DNA of 23,248 nucleotides, taken from positions 1 to 23,248 of the IMG/VR virus record IMGVR_UViG_3300038738_000001; one strand, given 5' to 3'. A program made the translations under genes and the position numbers. Below are positions 6,809 to 13,383 of this stretch, in pieces; positions within the stretch are counted from its first letter, which is position 1, and the number at the start of each line of letters is the position of its first letter. Source of the DNA: a virus. The notes beneath the pieces are model-generated. The model saw only the letters and a program-made list of their open reading frames with translations. It was not told the origin of the DNA and searched no databases.

Positions 6809-8032
6809 TTGAGATGGCCATGGCAGAAAGAGGATAGAGCATTTGATACAGAAGGGAAATCTGATATTGCTAATGATATTTTATTACGTGCAATACTTTC
6901 AAGTGACATTATTTCCAAGGAACAGGCTTTAAATATTCCTAGTGTAAAGAGTTGTATTCAGTTTATAGCTGATACAGTGTCTATGCTGCCAATCAAATTA
7001 TATAAAGACAATGATGGTAAAGCTGAGGAGTTGAAAGATGATGTAAGAGTAGACTTATTAAATGATGATACTAAAGATACCTTGGATGCAGTTCAGTTTT
7101 GGAGAGCAATTATTACAGATTATTTTCTAGGCAAAGGTGGGTATGCTTACATCAATAAACATTTGAATAATGTTATAAGTCTTCACTATGTTGATGAAAC
7201 ATATATATCAACCATAAAAAACACAGATCCGATTTTTAAATCACATAAAATTCTAGTAAATGGAAAAGAGTACTGGCCTTTTGAATTTATTAAGATTTTA
7301 AGAAATACTAAAGATGGAGCAGAAGGGGTAAGTATCATTGAAGAACACAATTTGATATTAAGTGTAGCCTATAATTCCCTTGTGTTTGAAGAAACTTTAG
7401 TGAAAAAAGGCGGAAATAAGAAAGGGTTTATTAAATCACCTAAAAAATTAAGTGAAGAAGCTATGAACAAGCTGAAGGAGGCTTGGAGGAGACTTTACAG
7501 TAATAATAGCGAAAATGTAGTTATACTGAATGAAGGTCTTGAATTTCAAGAGGCAAGTAATACATCAGTGGAGATGCAGCTAAATGAAAATAAAGAAACT
7601 AACTCAGCTGAAATATGTAAGCTGTTTAATATTCCTGAAAACATCATAAGAGGTACAGCATCAGCAAAAGAATACACAAATGCTTTTAAAATGGGTGTAA
7701 TGCCAATACTAAAAACAATTGAATGTGCTTTAAATAGAGAACTTTTACTCGAAAGAGAGAAGAGTTCTTTTTATTTTGCTTTTGACACTAAGGAGCTATT
7801 AAAAGGTGATATAAAAGAAAGATTTGAAGCTTATAAGATAGCCATAGAAGCGAACTTTATGAGCGTAGATGAAGTAAGATACATGGAAGATTTGCCAGCG
7901 TTAGGAATCGACTGGATAAAGCTTGGATTAGATAGTGTATTGTACAATCCTAAAACAAAGGAAATATATACACCTAATACTGATAAAACCAATAGTATTA
8001 GTGATACAAAAAACAAAAAGCCTCCTATTTAG
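6809..8032 (+). CDS. Portal protein, HK97 family
   Basis: A 407-residue portal protein, forming the dodecameric ring at one capsid vertex through which DNA enters and leaves. Family signs: the RWPW start, IPSVKSCIQFIADTVSMLPI near residues 45-64, the FWRAIITDYFLGKGGYAYI segment, the EFQEASNTSVEMQLNENKE region and LFNIPENIIRG followed by the conserved helix, then a FAFDTKELLKGDIKERFEAY region. The start is TTG at 6809, supported by AAAGGTGGTG at 6794-6803. The gene appears intact, although a foreign cassette begins at its stop codon and its last codons lie in a terminator hairpin. Confidence 0.93.
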   Translation: MRWPWQKEDRAFDTEGKSDIANDILLRAILSSDIISKEQALNIPSVKSCIQFIADTVSMLPIKLYKDNDGKAEELKDDVRVDLLNDDTKDTLDAVQFWRAIITDYFLGKGGYAYINKHLNNVISLHYVDETYISTIKNTDPIFKSHKILVNGKEYWPFEFIKILRNTKDGAEGVSIIEEHNLILSVAYNSLVFEETLVKKGGNKKGFIKSPKKLSEEAMNKLKEAWRRLYSNNSENVVILNEGLEFQEASNTSVEMQLNENKETNSAEICKLFNIPENIIRGTASAKEYTNAFKMGVMPILKTIECALNRELLLEREKSSFYFAFDTKELLKGDIKERFEAYKIAIEANFMSVDEVRYMEDLPALGIDWIKLGLDSVLYNPKTKEIYTPNTDKTNSISDTKNKKPPI

Positions 8033-8046
8033 AAGAAGGCTTTTTG
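8014..8046. terminator. Bidirectional terminator between portal and RHH genes
   Basis: A perfect 10-base inverted repeat, CAAAAAGCCT (8014-8023) and AGGCTTTTTG (8037-8046). Read on the minus strand it is followed by a long T run, giving a good terminator for the RHH gene; on the plus strand the T run lies within the repeat. It contains the stop codons of the portal gene (8030-8032) and of the opposing RHH gene (8025-8027), so the two genes overlap by 8 bases tail to tail. Confidence 0.75.
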
Positions 8047-8192
8047 TACTCTTTTATAATTAGTTCAATACCTCTATCTAACAACTTAGACATTGGTATC
8101 ATAGTATCTTTAGATAATTGCTTTAATTGCTCATACAACTTAGTATCTACAGCGTTTGATATTGGAGTTCTGTTTTTTAAACCTCTGTTCAT
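8025..8192 (-). CDS. Ribbon-helix-helix DNA-binding protein
   Basis: A 55-residue protein on the minus strand, in a region otherwise read on the plus strand. After a basic N-terminal stretch it has a beta-strand (RTPISNAVD) and two helices (TKLYEQLKQLSKDT and PMSKLLDRGIELIIKEY), the pattern of small ribbon-helix-helix repressors of the Arc/MetJ type that bind DNA as dimers. ATG 8192 (minus) follows GAGGTG at the right distance; a longer in-frame reading to 8222 would start inside the promoter. It has its own consensus-like promoter (TTGCAA, 17 bases, TATAAT). Its likely targets are the inverted repeats in the shared promoter region with the GIY-YIG gene. Confidence 0.85.
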   Translation of the reverse strand: MNRGLKNRTPISNAVDTKLYEQLKQLSKDTMIPMSKLLDRGIELIIKEYKKPSSK

Positions 8193-8210
8193 GTTTATCA
8201 CCTCAAAACT

Positions 8211-8262
8211 ATTATATAACATGTTGTTAATACTTGCAACTACAAGTAGTTAATGGTACAAT
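8211..8262. promoter_or_regulatory. Divergent promoter pair sharing one palindromic -35 box
   Basis: TTGCAA at 8234-8239 is its own reverse complement. On the minus strand it is followed after exactly 17 bases by TATAAT (plus-strand 8211-8216), giving a promoter for the RHH gene. On the plus strand it is followed after exactly 17 bases by TACAAT (8257-8262), giving a promoter for the GIY-YIG gene. One -35 box can thus serve only one polymerase at a time. Confidence 0.7.
8227..8253. promoter_or_regulatory. Inverted-repeat operator, likely bound by the RHH protein
   Basis: Overlapping inverted repeats lie on the shared -35 box: AACTAC (8238-8243) with GTAGTT (8246-8251) around AA, and TTAATACTTG (8227-8236) with CAAGTA-g-TTAA (8243-8253). 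RHH repressors bind such symmetric sites as dimers. Binding here would block both promoters, giving autoregulation and control of the endonuclease. The repeats are seen; the binding is inferred. Confidence 0.5.
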
Positions 8263-8282
8263 ATACATGAAGAGGTGATTAT

Positions 8283-8336
8283 ATGAATAGAGAACCATAC
8301 GGATTTATATATGACCATAAATCTTGTAAATGGTAA
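8283..8336 (+). pseudogene. Displaced 5' end of the GIY-YIG gene
   Basis: ATG 8283 has a good site (GAGGTG, 8272-8277) and encodes MNREPYGFIY, the expected start of a GIY-YIG nuclease with its GIY-type strand (GFI Y). The frame then stops at TAA 8334-8336 after 17 codons, while the rest of the domain continues in another frame from 8311. Restoring two bases (one AT) in the TTTATATATG run at 8304-8313 joins the pieces to give the family spacing of ten residues between the IY and YIG parts. So the gene carries either a two-base loss in an AT repeat or a sequence error. Confidence 0.7.
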
Positions 8337-8952
8337 AAAATATATAGGTAAAAAAATATATGATAGCAACGCAAACACATACCTAGGCAGTGGAGTAGCA
8401 CTTAAAAAGGCGATAGCTAAATATGGTAAAGAAAATTTTAAGAGAATAATATTAGAAAAATGCTATACTGACGAAGAATTGTCGAATGCAGAAATAAAAT
8501 GGATTGAAAAATATGACGCAGTAAATAATAAAGGGTTTTATAATTTAGCAGAAGGTGGCACAGGAGGGATGAGGTGGAAATCAATACCTCATCCAATGTA
8601 TGGCAAACATCACAGCAAAGAAACAAAAATAAAAATGTCTATAAGTAGAAGTGGTAAAAGAAATGGAATGTATGGAAAGGGATATTTACTAAAAGGGAAA
8701 AGAAATGGGAGGTATGGAGATAAAGCAACTAAAAAATGTATAAAAAGAACTAAAGAAGTCAATAGCAAAAAAGTTATCTGCTTAGATACTGGAGAAATCT
8801 ATCAATCCATTACAGAGGCTGCAAATAAAAATGGTTTTAACAGAGTAAACATTAACCACTGCTGTACAGGAAGATATAAAACAGCTTATGGTATGAAGTG
8901 GAAATATTATGATGAATATTTAAAAGAACAAAACCAAGCACCCATAAAATAG
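8311..8952 (+). CDS. GIY-YIG homing endonuclease, 5' end out of frame
   Basis: A 213-residue open frame with a free-standing homing endonuclease layout. Residues 1-85 are the GIY-YIG nuclease without its first strand: NLVNGKKYIGKKIYD, then TYLGSG, KKAIAKYGKENFKR, EIKWIEKYDA and NLAEGGTGG. Next come NUMOD3-like DNA-binding repeats (PMYGKHHSKETK, KRNGMYGK, KRNGRYGD) and a C-terminal NUMOD1/IENR1-like part (VICLDTGEIYQSITEAA with YKTAYGMKWKYY). Such enzymes nick or cut related phages to spread their own gene. ATG 8311 has no ribosome site, and the true start is probably 8283 in the other frame, so the gene may be inactive. It lies between complete portal and protease genes, not inside an intron. 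Confidence 0.85.
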   Translation: MTINLVNGKKYIGKKIYDSNANTYLGSGVALKKAIAKYGKENFKRIILEKCYTDEELSNAEIKWIEKYDAVNNKGFYNLAEGGTGGMRWKSIPHPMYGKHHSKETKIKMSISRSGKRNGMYGKGYLLKGKRNGRYGDKATKKCIKRTKEVNSKKVICLDTGEIYQSITEAANKNGFNRVNINHCCTGRYKTAYGMKWKYYDEYLKEQNQAPIK

Positions 8953-8964
8953 GGTGCTATTATT
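8937..8964 (+). terminator. Hairpin terminator after the GIY-YIG gene
   Basis: AGCACCC (8937-8943) pairs with GGGTGCT (8952-8958) around an 8-base AT loop that holds the TAG stop (8950-8952). The following ATTATTATG has few consecutive T residues, so termination is probably weak, which would allow read-through into the protease gene. Confidence 0.55.
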
Positions 8965-8986
8965 ATGACGAATTTGAAAGGTGGTG

Positions 8987-9571
8987 ATGACGATAAAAGC
9001 GGAAATCAGAGCAGATGGACTTCATATATCAGGATATGTAAATGTACCAGGCAGGGAAAGCAGGCCAGTAATTACACCTAGAGGTAAAGTAGTTGAAGTA
9101 ATCGAACAAAGAGCATTCCAAAGAGCGTTGCAAAAAGTGGATAATATCGACCTTATGGTAGACCATGAAAGGAAAATAGCGTCAACTAAAGAGGGCAACT
9201 TAAAAGTCTATGAAGATGAAATAGGTTTAAGAGCTGAAGCAGTAATTACAGATGAAGAAGTTATTCAAGGAGCCAGACAAGGCAAATTAAAAGGTTGGAG
9301 TTTCAATATGCTCAAAGTTGTAGATGAAATTGAGGAAAGAGCTGGCAAGTTACCTCTAAGGCGAGTAAAAGATTTTATTATGACTGAAATAACTCTAGCA
9401 TTAAGGAAAATGCCTGTATATTCTGCTACATCTATAGAAATAAGAGCAGAGGAAGAGGAAGAAGTAGAAATAAGAACATCTGAATGCGAGATTACAGTAA
9501 AAGATTTGACAGAAAAGAAAATTGATTACTCAGAATTTGAAAATAAAATTAATAAGTTAAAGGAGAGATAG
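8987..9571 (+). CDS. Prohead protease, HK97 (U35) family
   Basis: A 194-residue serine protease that trims the capsid scaffold domain during head maturation. The catalytic His lies in DLMVDHERK (His60) and the catalytic Ser in LKGWSFNM (Ser105), with ITLALRKMPVYSATSIEIR (136-153) matching the third conserved block. The N-terminal GLHISGYVNVP strand is typical. The C-terminal tail is very acidic (a run of Glu near 155-160) and may be removed on maturation. Two in-frame GTG codons at 8981 and 8984 are part of the AAAGGTGGTG ribosome site, so ATG 8987 is chosen. Confidence 0.93.
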   Translation: MTIKAEIRADGLHISGYVNVPGRESRPVITPRGKVVEVIEQRAFQRALQKVDNIDLMVDHERKIASTKEGNLKVYEDEIGLRAEAVITDEEVIQGARQGKLKGWSFNMLKVVDEIEERAGKLPLRRVKDFIMTEITLALRKMPVYSATSIEIRAEEEEEVEIRTSECEITVKDLTEKKIDYSEFENKINKLKER

Positions 9572-9572
9572 T

Positions 9573-10712
9573 ATGAAAATTAAAGCGTTAATTGAAAAAA
9601 GAAATGACAAAGTAAAGGAAATGCAAGGAATACTTGATAAAGCAAAAGAAGAAACAAGAGCTATGACTGAAGAAGAAATGACAAGATTCAATGATTTAGA
9701 AAAAGAAATTAAGGAATTAGATGCCACAATAGAAGCTGAAACAAGAGCAAAAGGTTTAGAAATAATTGAAGATATGAAACATGATGATAAAGTAGAGGAA
9801 AGAGCATTAGCAGAAGAAAGAGCATTTGAGTGCTATATTAGGGGAATTGTTGAAGAAAGAGCAGATGTCAACATGACTACTGGTGATAATGGAGCAGTTA
9901 TTCCATCATCAATAGCAAACAAGATCATAAAGAAAGTTTATGACATTTCGCCAATTTATCAACTTGCTATTCGTTACAATGTAGGTGGAACGTTAAATAT
10001 TCCTTATTATGATGAATCAACTCAAAGCATTACAATGGCTTATGCAACTGAATTCACTGAACTAGAATCAACTTCAGGCAAATTTGCTAGCATAGAACTA
10101 AAAGGATTTTTAGCTGGAGTATTAACTAAAGTTTCCAAGTCTTTAATTAATAATTCTCAATTCGCTATAGTACCATTTGTGATAAATGCTATGGCTGAAT
10201 CAATAGCTAGATGGATTGAGAAGGAATTGCTTAATGGCACCACTGGTAAGATAGAAGGGCTATCTACAGTAACCCAAAAGGTTACAGCTGCAAGTGCAAC
10301 TGCAGTTACAGCTGATGAATTAATAGATCTACAAGAAACAGTTCCAGATGTATATCAAGGACCTGCAATATGGATTATGAATAAAGCTACTAGAACAGCT
10401 ATTAGAAAATTAAAAGATAACGAAGGTAACTATATCCTAAATAAAGACGCTACATCAAGATGGGGATATACTTTGTTTGGCAAAGATGTTTATACATCAG
10501 ATAATATGCCAGGAATGGAAGCTGGGAAAACTGCTATCTACTATGGTGATATGAGTGGACTAGCTGTTAAATTATCCGAAGAAATGAATATAGAAGTATT
10601 AAGAGAAAAATTTGCTACTCAGCACGCTGTAGGTGTAGTTGGATGGCTAGAAATGGACTCTAAGGTTGAGAACGCACAAAAAATTGCTAAACTAGTAATG
10701 AAAACAGCTTAG
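9573..10712 (+). CDS. Major capsid protein, HK97 fold
   Basis: A 379-residue capsid protein. Residues 1 to about 95 form a highly charged helical delta/scaffold domain (KEMQGILDKAKEETRAMTEE and following) expected to be removed by the upstream protease. The mature part probably begins near MTTGDNGAVIPSSIANKI (101-118), the usual start of this fold, and continues with the ELESTSGKFASIELKG and LAGVLTKVSKSLINNS blocks and the DNMPGMEAGKTAIYYGD loop near the C-terminus. The order portal, protease, capsid is standard for this group. AAGGAGAG precedes ATG 9573. Whether it makes covalent cross-links like HK97 itself cannot be told from this sequence. Confidence 0.95.
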   Translation: MKIKALIEKRNDKVKEMQGILDKAKEETRAMTEEEMTRFNDLEKEIKELDATIEAETRAKGLEIIEDMKHDDKVEERALAEERAFECYIRGIVEERADVNMTTGDNGAVIPSSIANKIIKKVYDISPIYQLAIRYNVGGTLNIPYYDESTQSITMAYATEFTELESTSGKFASIELKGFLAGVLTKVSKSLINNSQFAIVPFVINAMAESIARWIEKELLNGTTGKIEGLSTVTQKVTAASATAVTADELIDLQETVPDVYQGPAIWIMNKATRTAIRKLKDNEGNYILNKDATSRWGYTLFGKDVYTSDNMPGMEAGKTAIYYGDMSGLAVKLSEEMNIEVLREKFATQHAVGVVGWLEMDSKVENAQKIAKLVMKTA

Positions 10713-10722
10713 GAGGTAATAT

Positions 10723-10905
10723 ATGAAGATTAAGGCACTAGTTAGTTTCTCTGGTGCCTTTTCTATGTGTAAAGGAGAAATAAAGGAGTGTAGCGATAAA
10801 GTTATACTCCAAGACCTTCTCCAAGCTGGATATGTAGAAGAGGTCAAAGAGAAACCTAAAAAGGATGTGAAATCCAATGAAGGTAAGCGAAATAACAATA
10901 AGTGA
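10723..10905 (+). CDS. Small head protein of unknown function
   Basis: A 60-residue protein with AGGAGG at 10711-10716, 6 bases before ATG 10723. The KIKALVSFSGAFSMCKGEIKE start, the LLQAGYVEEV segment and the Lys-rich tail are the pattern of short proteins found between capsid and connector genes in many Gram-positive phages. The end overlaps the connector gene by 29 bases. Its role is not known; a minor head or capsid accessory role is inferred from position. Confidence 0.8.
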   Translation: MKIKALVSFSGAFSMCKGEIKECSDKVILQDLLQAGYVEEVKEKPKKDVKSNEGKRNNNK

Positions 10906-11164
10906 TGTGGTTGAGTATTTAAGGCTTGAAGATGGTGATTACAATGCAATAGAAATTGAAAATTTGCTCAATGTAGCTAAAAAATTTATAAAATCTTATA
11001 CAGGATTAACTGAAGAAAAAATAGATACTCATGAAGATTTTTATATAGTTGTTATGGTGCTATGCCAGGATATGTATGACAATAGGTCCTATTATGTTGA
11101 TAAAAACAATTTGAATAAAGTGGTTGAGACAATCTTAGGAATGCACTCAGTAAACTTACTGTAG
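10877..11164 (+). CDS. Head-tail connector, gp6-like
   Basis: A 95-residue, mostly helical protein of the phage gp6/QLRG-type head-tail connector group. The visible pattern is SDVVEYLRLEDGDYN, then ENLLNVAKKFIKSYTGLTEE and a helix with VMVLCQDMYDNRSYYVD. These proteins form a ring under the portal that extends the DNA channel. It overlaps the preceding gene by 29 bases, with AAAAGGATGTGAA as its ribosome site inside that gene. Confidence 0.88.
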   Translation: MKVSEITISDVVEYLRLEDGDYNAIEIENLLNVAKKFIKSYTGLTEEKIDTHEDFYIVVMVLCQDMYDNRSYYVDKNNLNKVVETILGMHSVNLL

Positions 11165-11172
11165 GTGATAAT

Positions 11173-11496
11173 ATGATTAATCCGGGTAGGCTAAACCAAA
11201 GAATTAAAATATATAAAACTGGTGTAGGATATGACGAATATGGAGAACCACTTGATATTAAAGAATTGGTCCATGAGTGCTGGTCGAGTGTAAAAAATAA
11301 AAGTGGTACAGAACAATTCAAATCGGTTACGCCATTTTCAAAGGTAGTTACTAGTTTTTTAATTAGATACACTAAGAAAAACATTGATACTACAATGAAA
11401 ATTGAATTCAAAGGCGAAGAATACAATATTATCTATGTAGACAACTATAACTTTAGTAATGAGTGGATAGAGATAACTGCTGAGAAGGTGATGTAA
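11173..11496 (+). CDS. Head-closure (stopper) protein
   Basis: A 107-residue beta-rich protein of the phage head-tail joining family (SPP1 gp16 / HK97-type head closure). Its start, INPGRLNQRIKIYK, is the family signature, followed by DEYGEPLD, CWSSVKNKSGTE and a C-terminal strand series with GEEYNIIYVDNYN. It plugs the connector after DNA packaging and gives the tail a docking surface. AGGTGATAAT precedes ATG 11173, and its stop overlaps the next start (TAATG). Confidence 0.88.
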   Translation: MINPGRLNQRIKIYKTGVGYDEYGEPLDIKELVHECWSSVKNKSGTEQFKSVTPFSKVVTSFLIRYTKKNIDTTMKIEFKGEEYNIIYVDNYNFSNEWIEITAEKVM

Positions 11497-11993
11497 TGGC
11501 ATTTAAGGGTAAAACTACCTTTGTAATAGAAGGTATGGATGAGTTAATTAGGGACTTAAAAAGGCTAAAAAAAGTACCACAAAAACATGTTACATCATCA
11601 TCTAGAAAAGCAATGAATATATCTTTAAAGCAATCAAAGGCTGATGCACCAGTCGATACTGGACAACTGAAAAAAGGTATCGTAATGAAAGGTGAAAGGT
11701 CAAGGTATAAAGCTAAAAAAGTATATAAAATAGTCTTTGATGACAGAATGAATGACATTTTTCAAAAGCCTGTTAAAAATCCTGGCGAATCTGGTGCTGG
11801 AGAAGGTAGGGCAATAGCTTATTACCCTTTCAGCCAAGAATATGGGTTTTTCGCAAGGGATGGAAGATATATTCCAGGATATAGGTTTATAAGTGATTCA
11901 TTAACTGATAATGTAAGTAAAATAGAAAAGACAATAGTATCTGAAATGAAAAAGAAGATAGATCAAGAAATCGCGAAAGTGGGGTTGAAATAA
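11496..11993 (+). CDS. HK97 gp10-like neck/tail-joining protein
   Basis: A 165-residue protein of the HK97 gp10 group, which joins tail and head. The signature stretch is MDELIRDLKRLKK followed by the SRKAMNISLKQSKADAPVDT block and GQLKKGI, ending in PFSQEYGFFARDGRYIPGYR. Length and position (after the stopper, before the tail terminator) are typical. ATG 11496 shares bases with the previous stop and AAGGTGATG lies just before it; the end overlaps the next start. Confidence 0.88.
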   Translation: MAFKGKTTFVIEGMDELIRDLKRLKKVPQKHVTSSSRKAMNISLKQSKADAPVDTGQLKKGIVMKGERSRYKAKKVYKIVFDDRMNDIFQKPVKNPGESGAGEGRAIAYYPFSQEYGFFARDGRYIPGYRFISDSLTDNVSKIEKTIVSEMKKKIDQEIAKVGLK

Positions 11994-12208
11994 TGGCGCA
12001 AATAACTATGAGTAAAAAAGCAAGGAAGCAAATTAAAAAGGTTGGTTTTATTATTTGTCCATTAGAAATTCAGCCAATTAAACCAATACTAGGTAGGATA
12101 TATGCAATTTACGCATTATTTAAGTGCATAAAATTATTAAAGTTTAATGCGTATGGTTATAAATTTTATCGAATAGCACTACCTAAACTTAAATGGGTAG
12201 GTGATTAA
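11993..12208 (+). CDS. Small hydrophobic protein of unknown function in the neck cluster
   Basis: A 71-residue protein with a very basic N-terminus (SKKARKQIKKV) and a long apolar middle (VGFIICPLEIQPIKPILG, then IYAIYALFKCIKLL), ending in basic and aromatic residues. The ATG shares its A with the stop of the neck gene, and no strong ribosome site is seen, so it depends on coupling. I do not recognise the family. It could be a membrane-associated peptide or a small cargo gene. The codon pattern resembles that of its neighbours, and it fills the gap exactly, which supports its being real. Confidence 0.6.
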   Translation: MAQITMSKKARKQIKKVGFIICPLEIQPIKPILGRIYAIYALFKCIKLLKFNAYGYKFYRIALPKLKWVGD

Positions 12209-12209
12209 A

Positions 12210-12608
12210 ATGGAGACCGCTCTAAGATATGAATTAATAAAAGTAATACCTGAACTAAATAATCAAATATACCCCACAAACGCGCCAGAGGGCTCACAAG
12301 GTCCTTATTTAGTTTATGCAAGGATTACTACTCGAAAAGAAAAAACTCTTGAGGGGTACACGAATAAACAGGCGCTAAGTTATATGTTTTCAATTATGGC
12401 AACTAAATATAGTGAAATGAAATCCTTAACTAAAAAAGTTGAGGATTTATTAATTTCATTACCTAAGACAAGCATAGGAACACAAGGAATTTACATTGAA
12501 GATATAGACATCAACAACGTAACAGAACAGTATGAACATGAATTAAAAGTAAATCGTGGGATTATAGATTTTACTATTTATTTTGAGGAGGTAGAGCAAT
12601 ATGGCTAA
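12210..12608 (+). CDS. Tail terminator (tail completion) protein, DUF3168-like
   Basis: A 132-residue protein. The start METALRYELIKVIPELNNQI and the NAPEGSQGPYLVYARI block (about residues 25-40) are the pattern of DUF3168/gp17-like tail completion proteins, which cap the growing tail tube at the head end. An in-frame GTG at 12201 is part of the GGTAGGTG site, so ATG 12210 is preferred. It overlaps the tube gene by 8 bases. Confidence 0.82.
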   Translation: METALRYELIKVIPELNNQIYPTNAPEGSQGPYLVYARITTRKEKTLEGYTNKQALSYMFSIMATKYSEMKSLTKKVEDLLISLPKTSIGTQGIYIEDIDINNVTEQYEHELKVNRGIIDFTIYFEEVEQYG

Positions 12609-13020
12609 AAGGGCATTAGGAACAAAGCTACAAATTGGGACAGGTACGCCAGTAACAGTTGCTGGATTAACTTCTATAGGTGGGCTAGAGCTATCAGCTG
12701 ATACTACAGATGTAACCACATTGGATTCAGATGGCGGATATAGAGAGTTTATAGCAGGGTTTAAAGATGCTGGTGAGGTATCGTTAGAGGGATATTTAGA
12801 ACTTGAACAAGGAAAAGGACAAAAAGATTTGTATGACTTATACGAAAGTGGAGAGGTTAAAGATTTTACAATCTTATTCCCTGACAATATGGGAAGTTGG
12901 GAATTTAAAGGCGTAGTTGTAGGTTTTTCTACAAGTGCTGATTTAGAGGACCCATTATCATTTAGTTGTACTATTAAGGTATCAGGAAAACCTACTTTAA
13001 CAGTTGGTGCAGGATCATAG
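12601..13020 (+). CDS. Major tail (tube) protein
   Basis: A 139-residue beta-rich protein that polymerises into the tail tube. Visible features are an N-terminal KRALGTKLQIGTGTPVTVAG arm, the GGLELSADTTDVTTLDSDGG block (28-47), GFKDAGEVSLEGYLE (54-68), and a C-terminal GFSTSADLEDPLSFSCTIKV strand series typical of TP901-1/phi13-type tube proteins. The gene has one of the best ribosome sites in the window (GAGGAGGT at 12586-12593) and is followed directly by a terminator, both fitting a product needed in many copies. Confidence 0.9.
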   Translation: MAKRALGTKLQIGTGTPVTVAGLTSIGGLELSADTTDVTTLDSDGGYREFIAGFKDAGEVSLEGYLELEQGKGQKDLYDLYESGEVKDFTILFPDNMGSWEFKGVVVGFSTSADLEDPLSFSCTIKVSGKPTLTVGAGS

Positions 13021-13047
13021 GCTAGAGAAATCTAGCCTTATTTTTAT
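13020..13047 (+). terminator. Terminator after the tail tube gene
   Basis: GGCTAGA (13020-13026) and TCTAGCC (13031-13037) form a perfect 7-base stem with a GAAA loop, followed by TTATTTTT. It begins at the last base of the tube gene's stop codon. It probably lowers transcription of the chaperone and tape measure genes relative to the tube protein. Confidence 0.8.
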
Positions 13048-13062
13048 ATAGGAGGGGGTATT

Positions 13063-13383
13063 GTGTATATACCAATTAAATTAGATAAAACAAGAAATTT
13101 CTTAATGGGTTTTAAAGGTATGCAAACATTCAAAAAAATAACAGGCACAAGCCTTGCTAAATTAGATTATGAAAATGCTGATATAGAAGATTATATACCA
13201 GCGTTATTTTATAGTGGGTTAGTTCATGAGGATGAAAATCTAACTTTAGAAAAAACAACACAACTAATTGATGAACATTTAGGCATTAAAGGAGCATTAG
13301 ACTTATTACCTCAAATCATTGAAGAAATATTTGGTAGGGAAGAAGATATAAAAAACGCACAGAGGGCAGCAAAGAAGAAATAG
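13063..13383 (+). CDS. Tail assembly chaperone G
   Basis: A 106-residue protein, GTG start at 13063 with GGAGGGGG at 13051-13058. It occupies the slot of lambda gpG: after the tube protein and before the tape measure, with a strand-helix layout (YIPIKLDKTRNFLMGFKGMQ, then an acidic helical part) and a Lys-rich end just before the stop. It coats the tape measure protein during tail assembly and is not part of the finished tail. A fraction of ribosomes shifts frame near its end to make the longer GT form. Confidence 0.85.
   Translation: MYIPIKLDKTRNFLMGFKGMQTFKKITGTSLAKLDYENADIEDYIPALFYSGLVHEDENLTLEKTTQLIDEHLGIKGALDLLPQIIEEIFGREEDIKNAQRAAKKK

Noticed and set aside
8044-8253. Plus-strand open frame of 69 codons opposite the RHH gene
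   Set aside because: It is the reverse-strand shadow of the RHH gene, has no ribosome site, and crosses the promoter and operator region.
8025-8952. RHH and GIY-YIG genes as a toxin-antitoxin pair
   Set aside because: The genes are divergent, not in one operon, and the GIY-YIG protein has DNA-binding repeats typical of homing endonucleases. Repression at the promoter explains the arrangement better.
8033-8980. Group I intron carrying the GIY-YIG gene
   Set aside because: Portal and protease genes on both sides are complete and separate; no intron core sequences are visible, and a minus-strand gene lies in the same insert.
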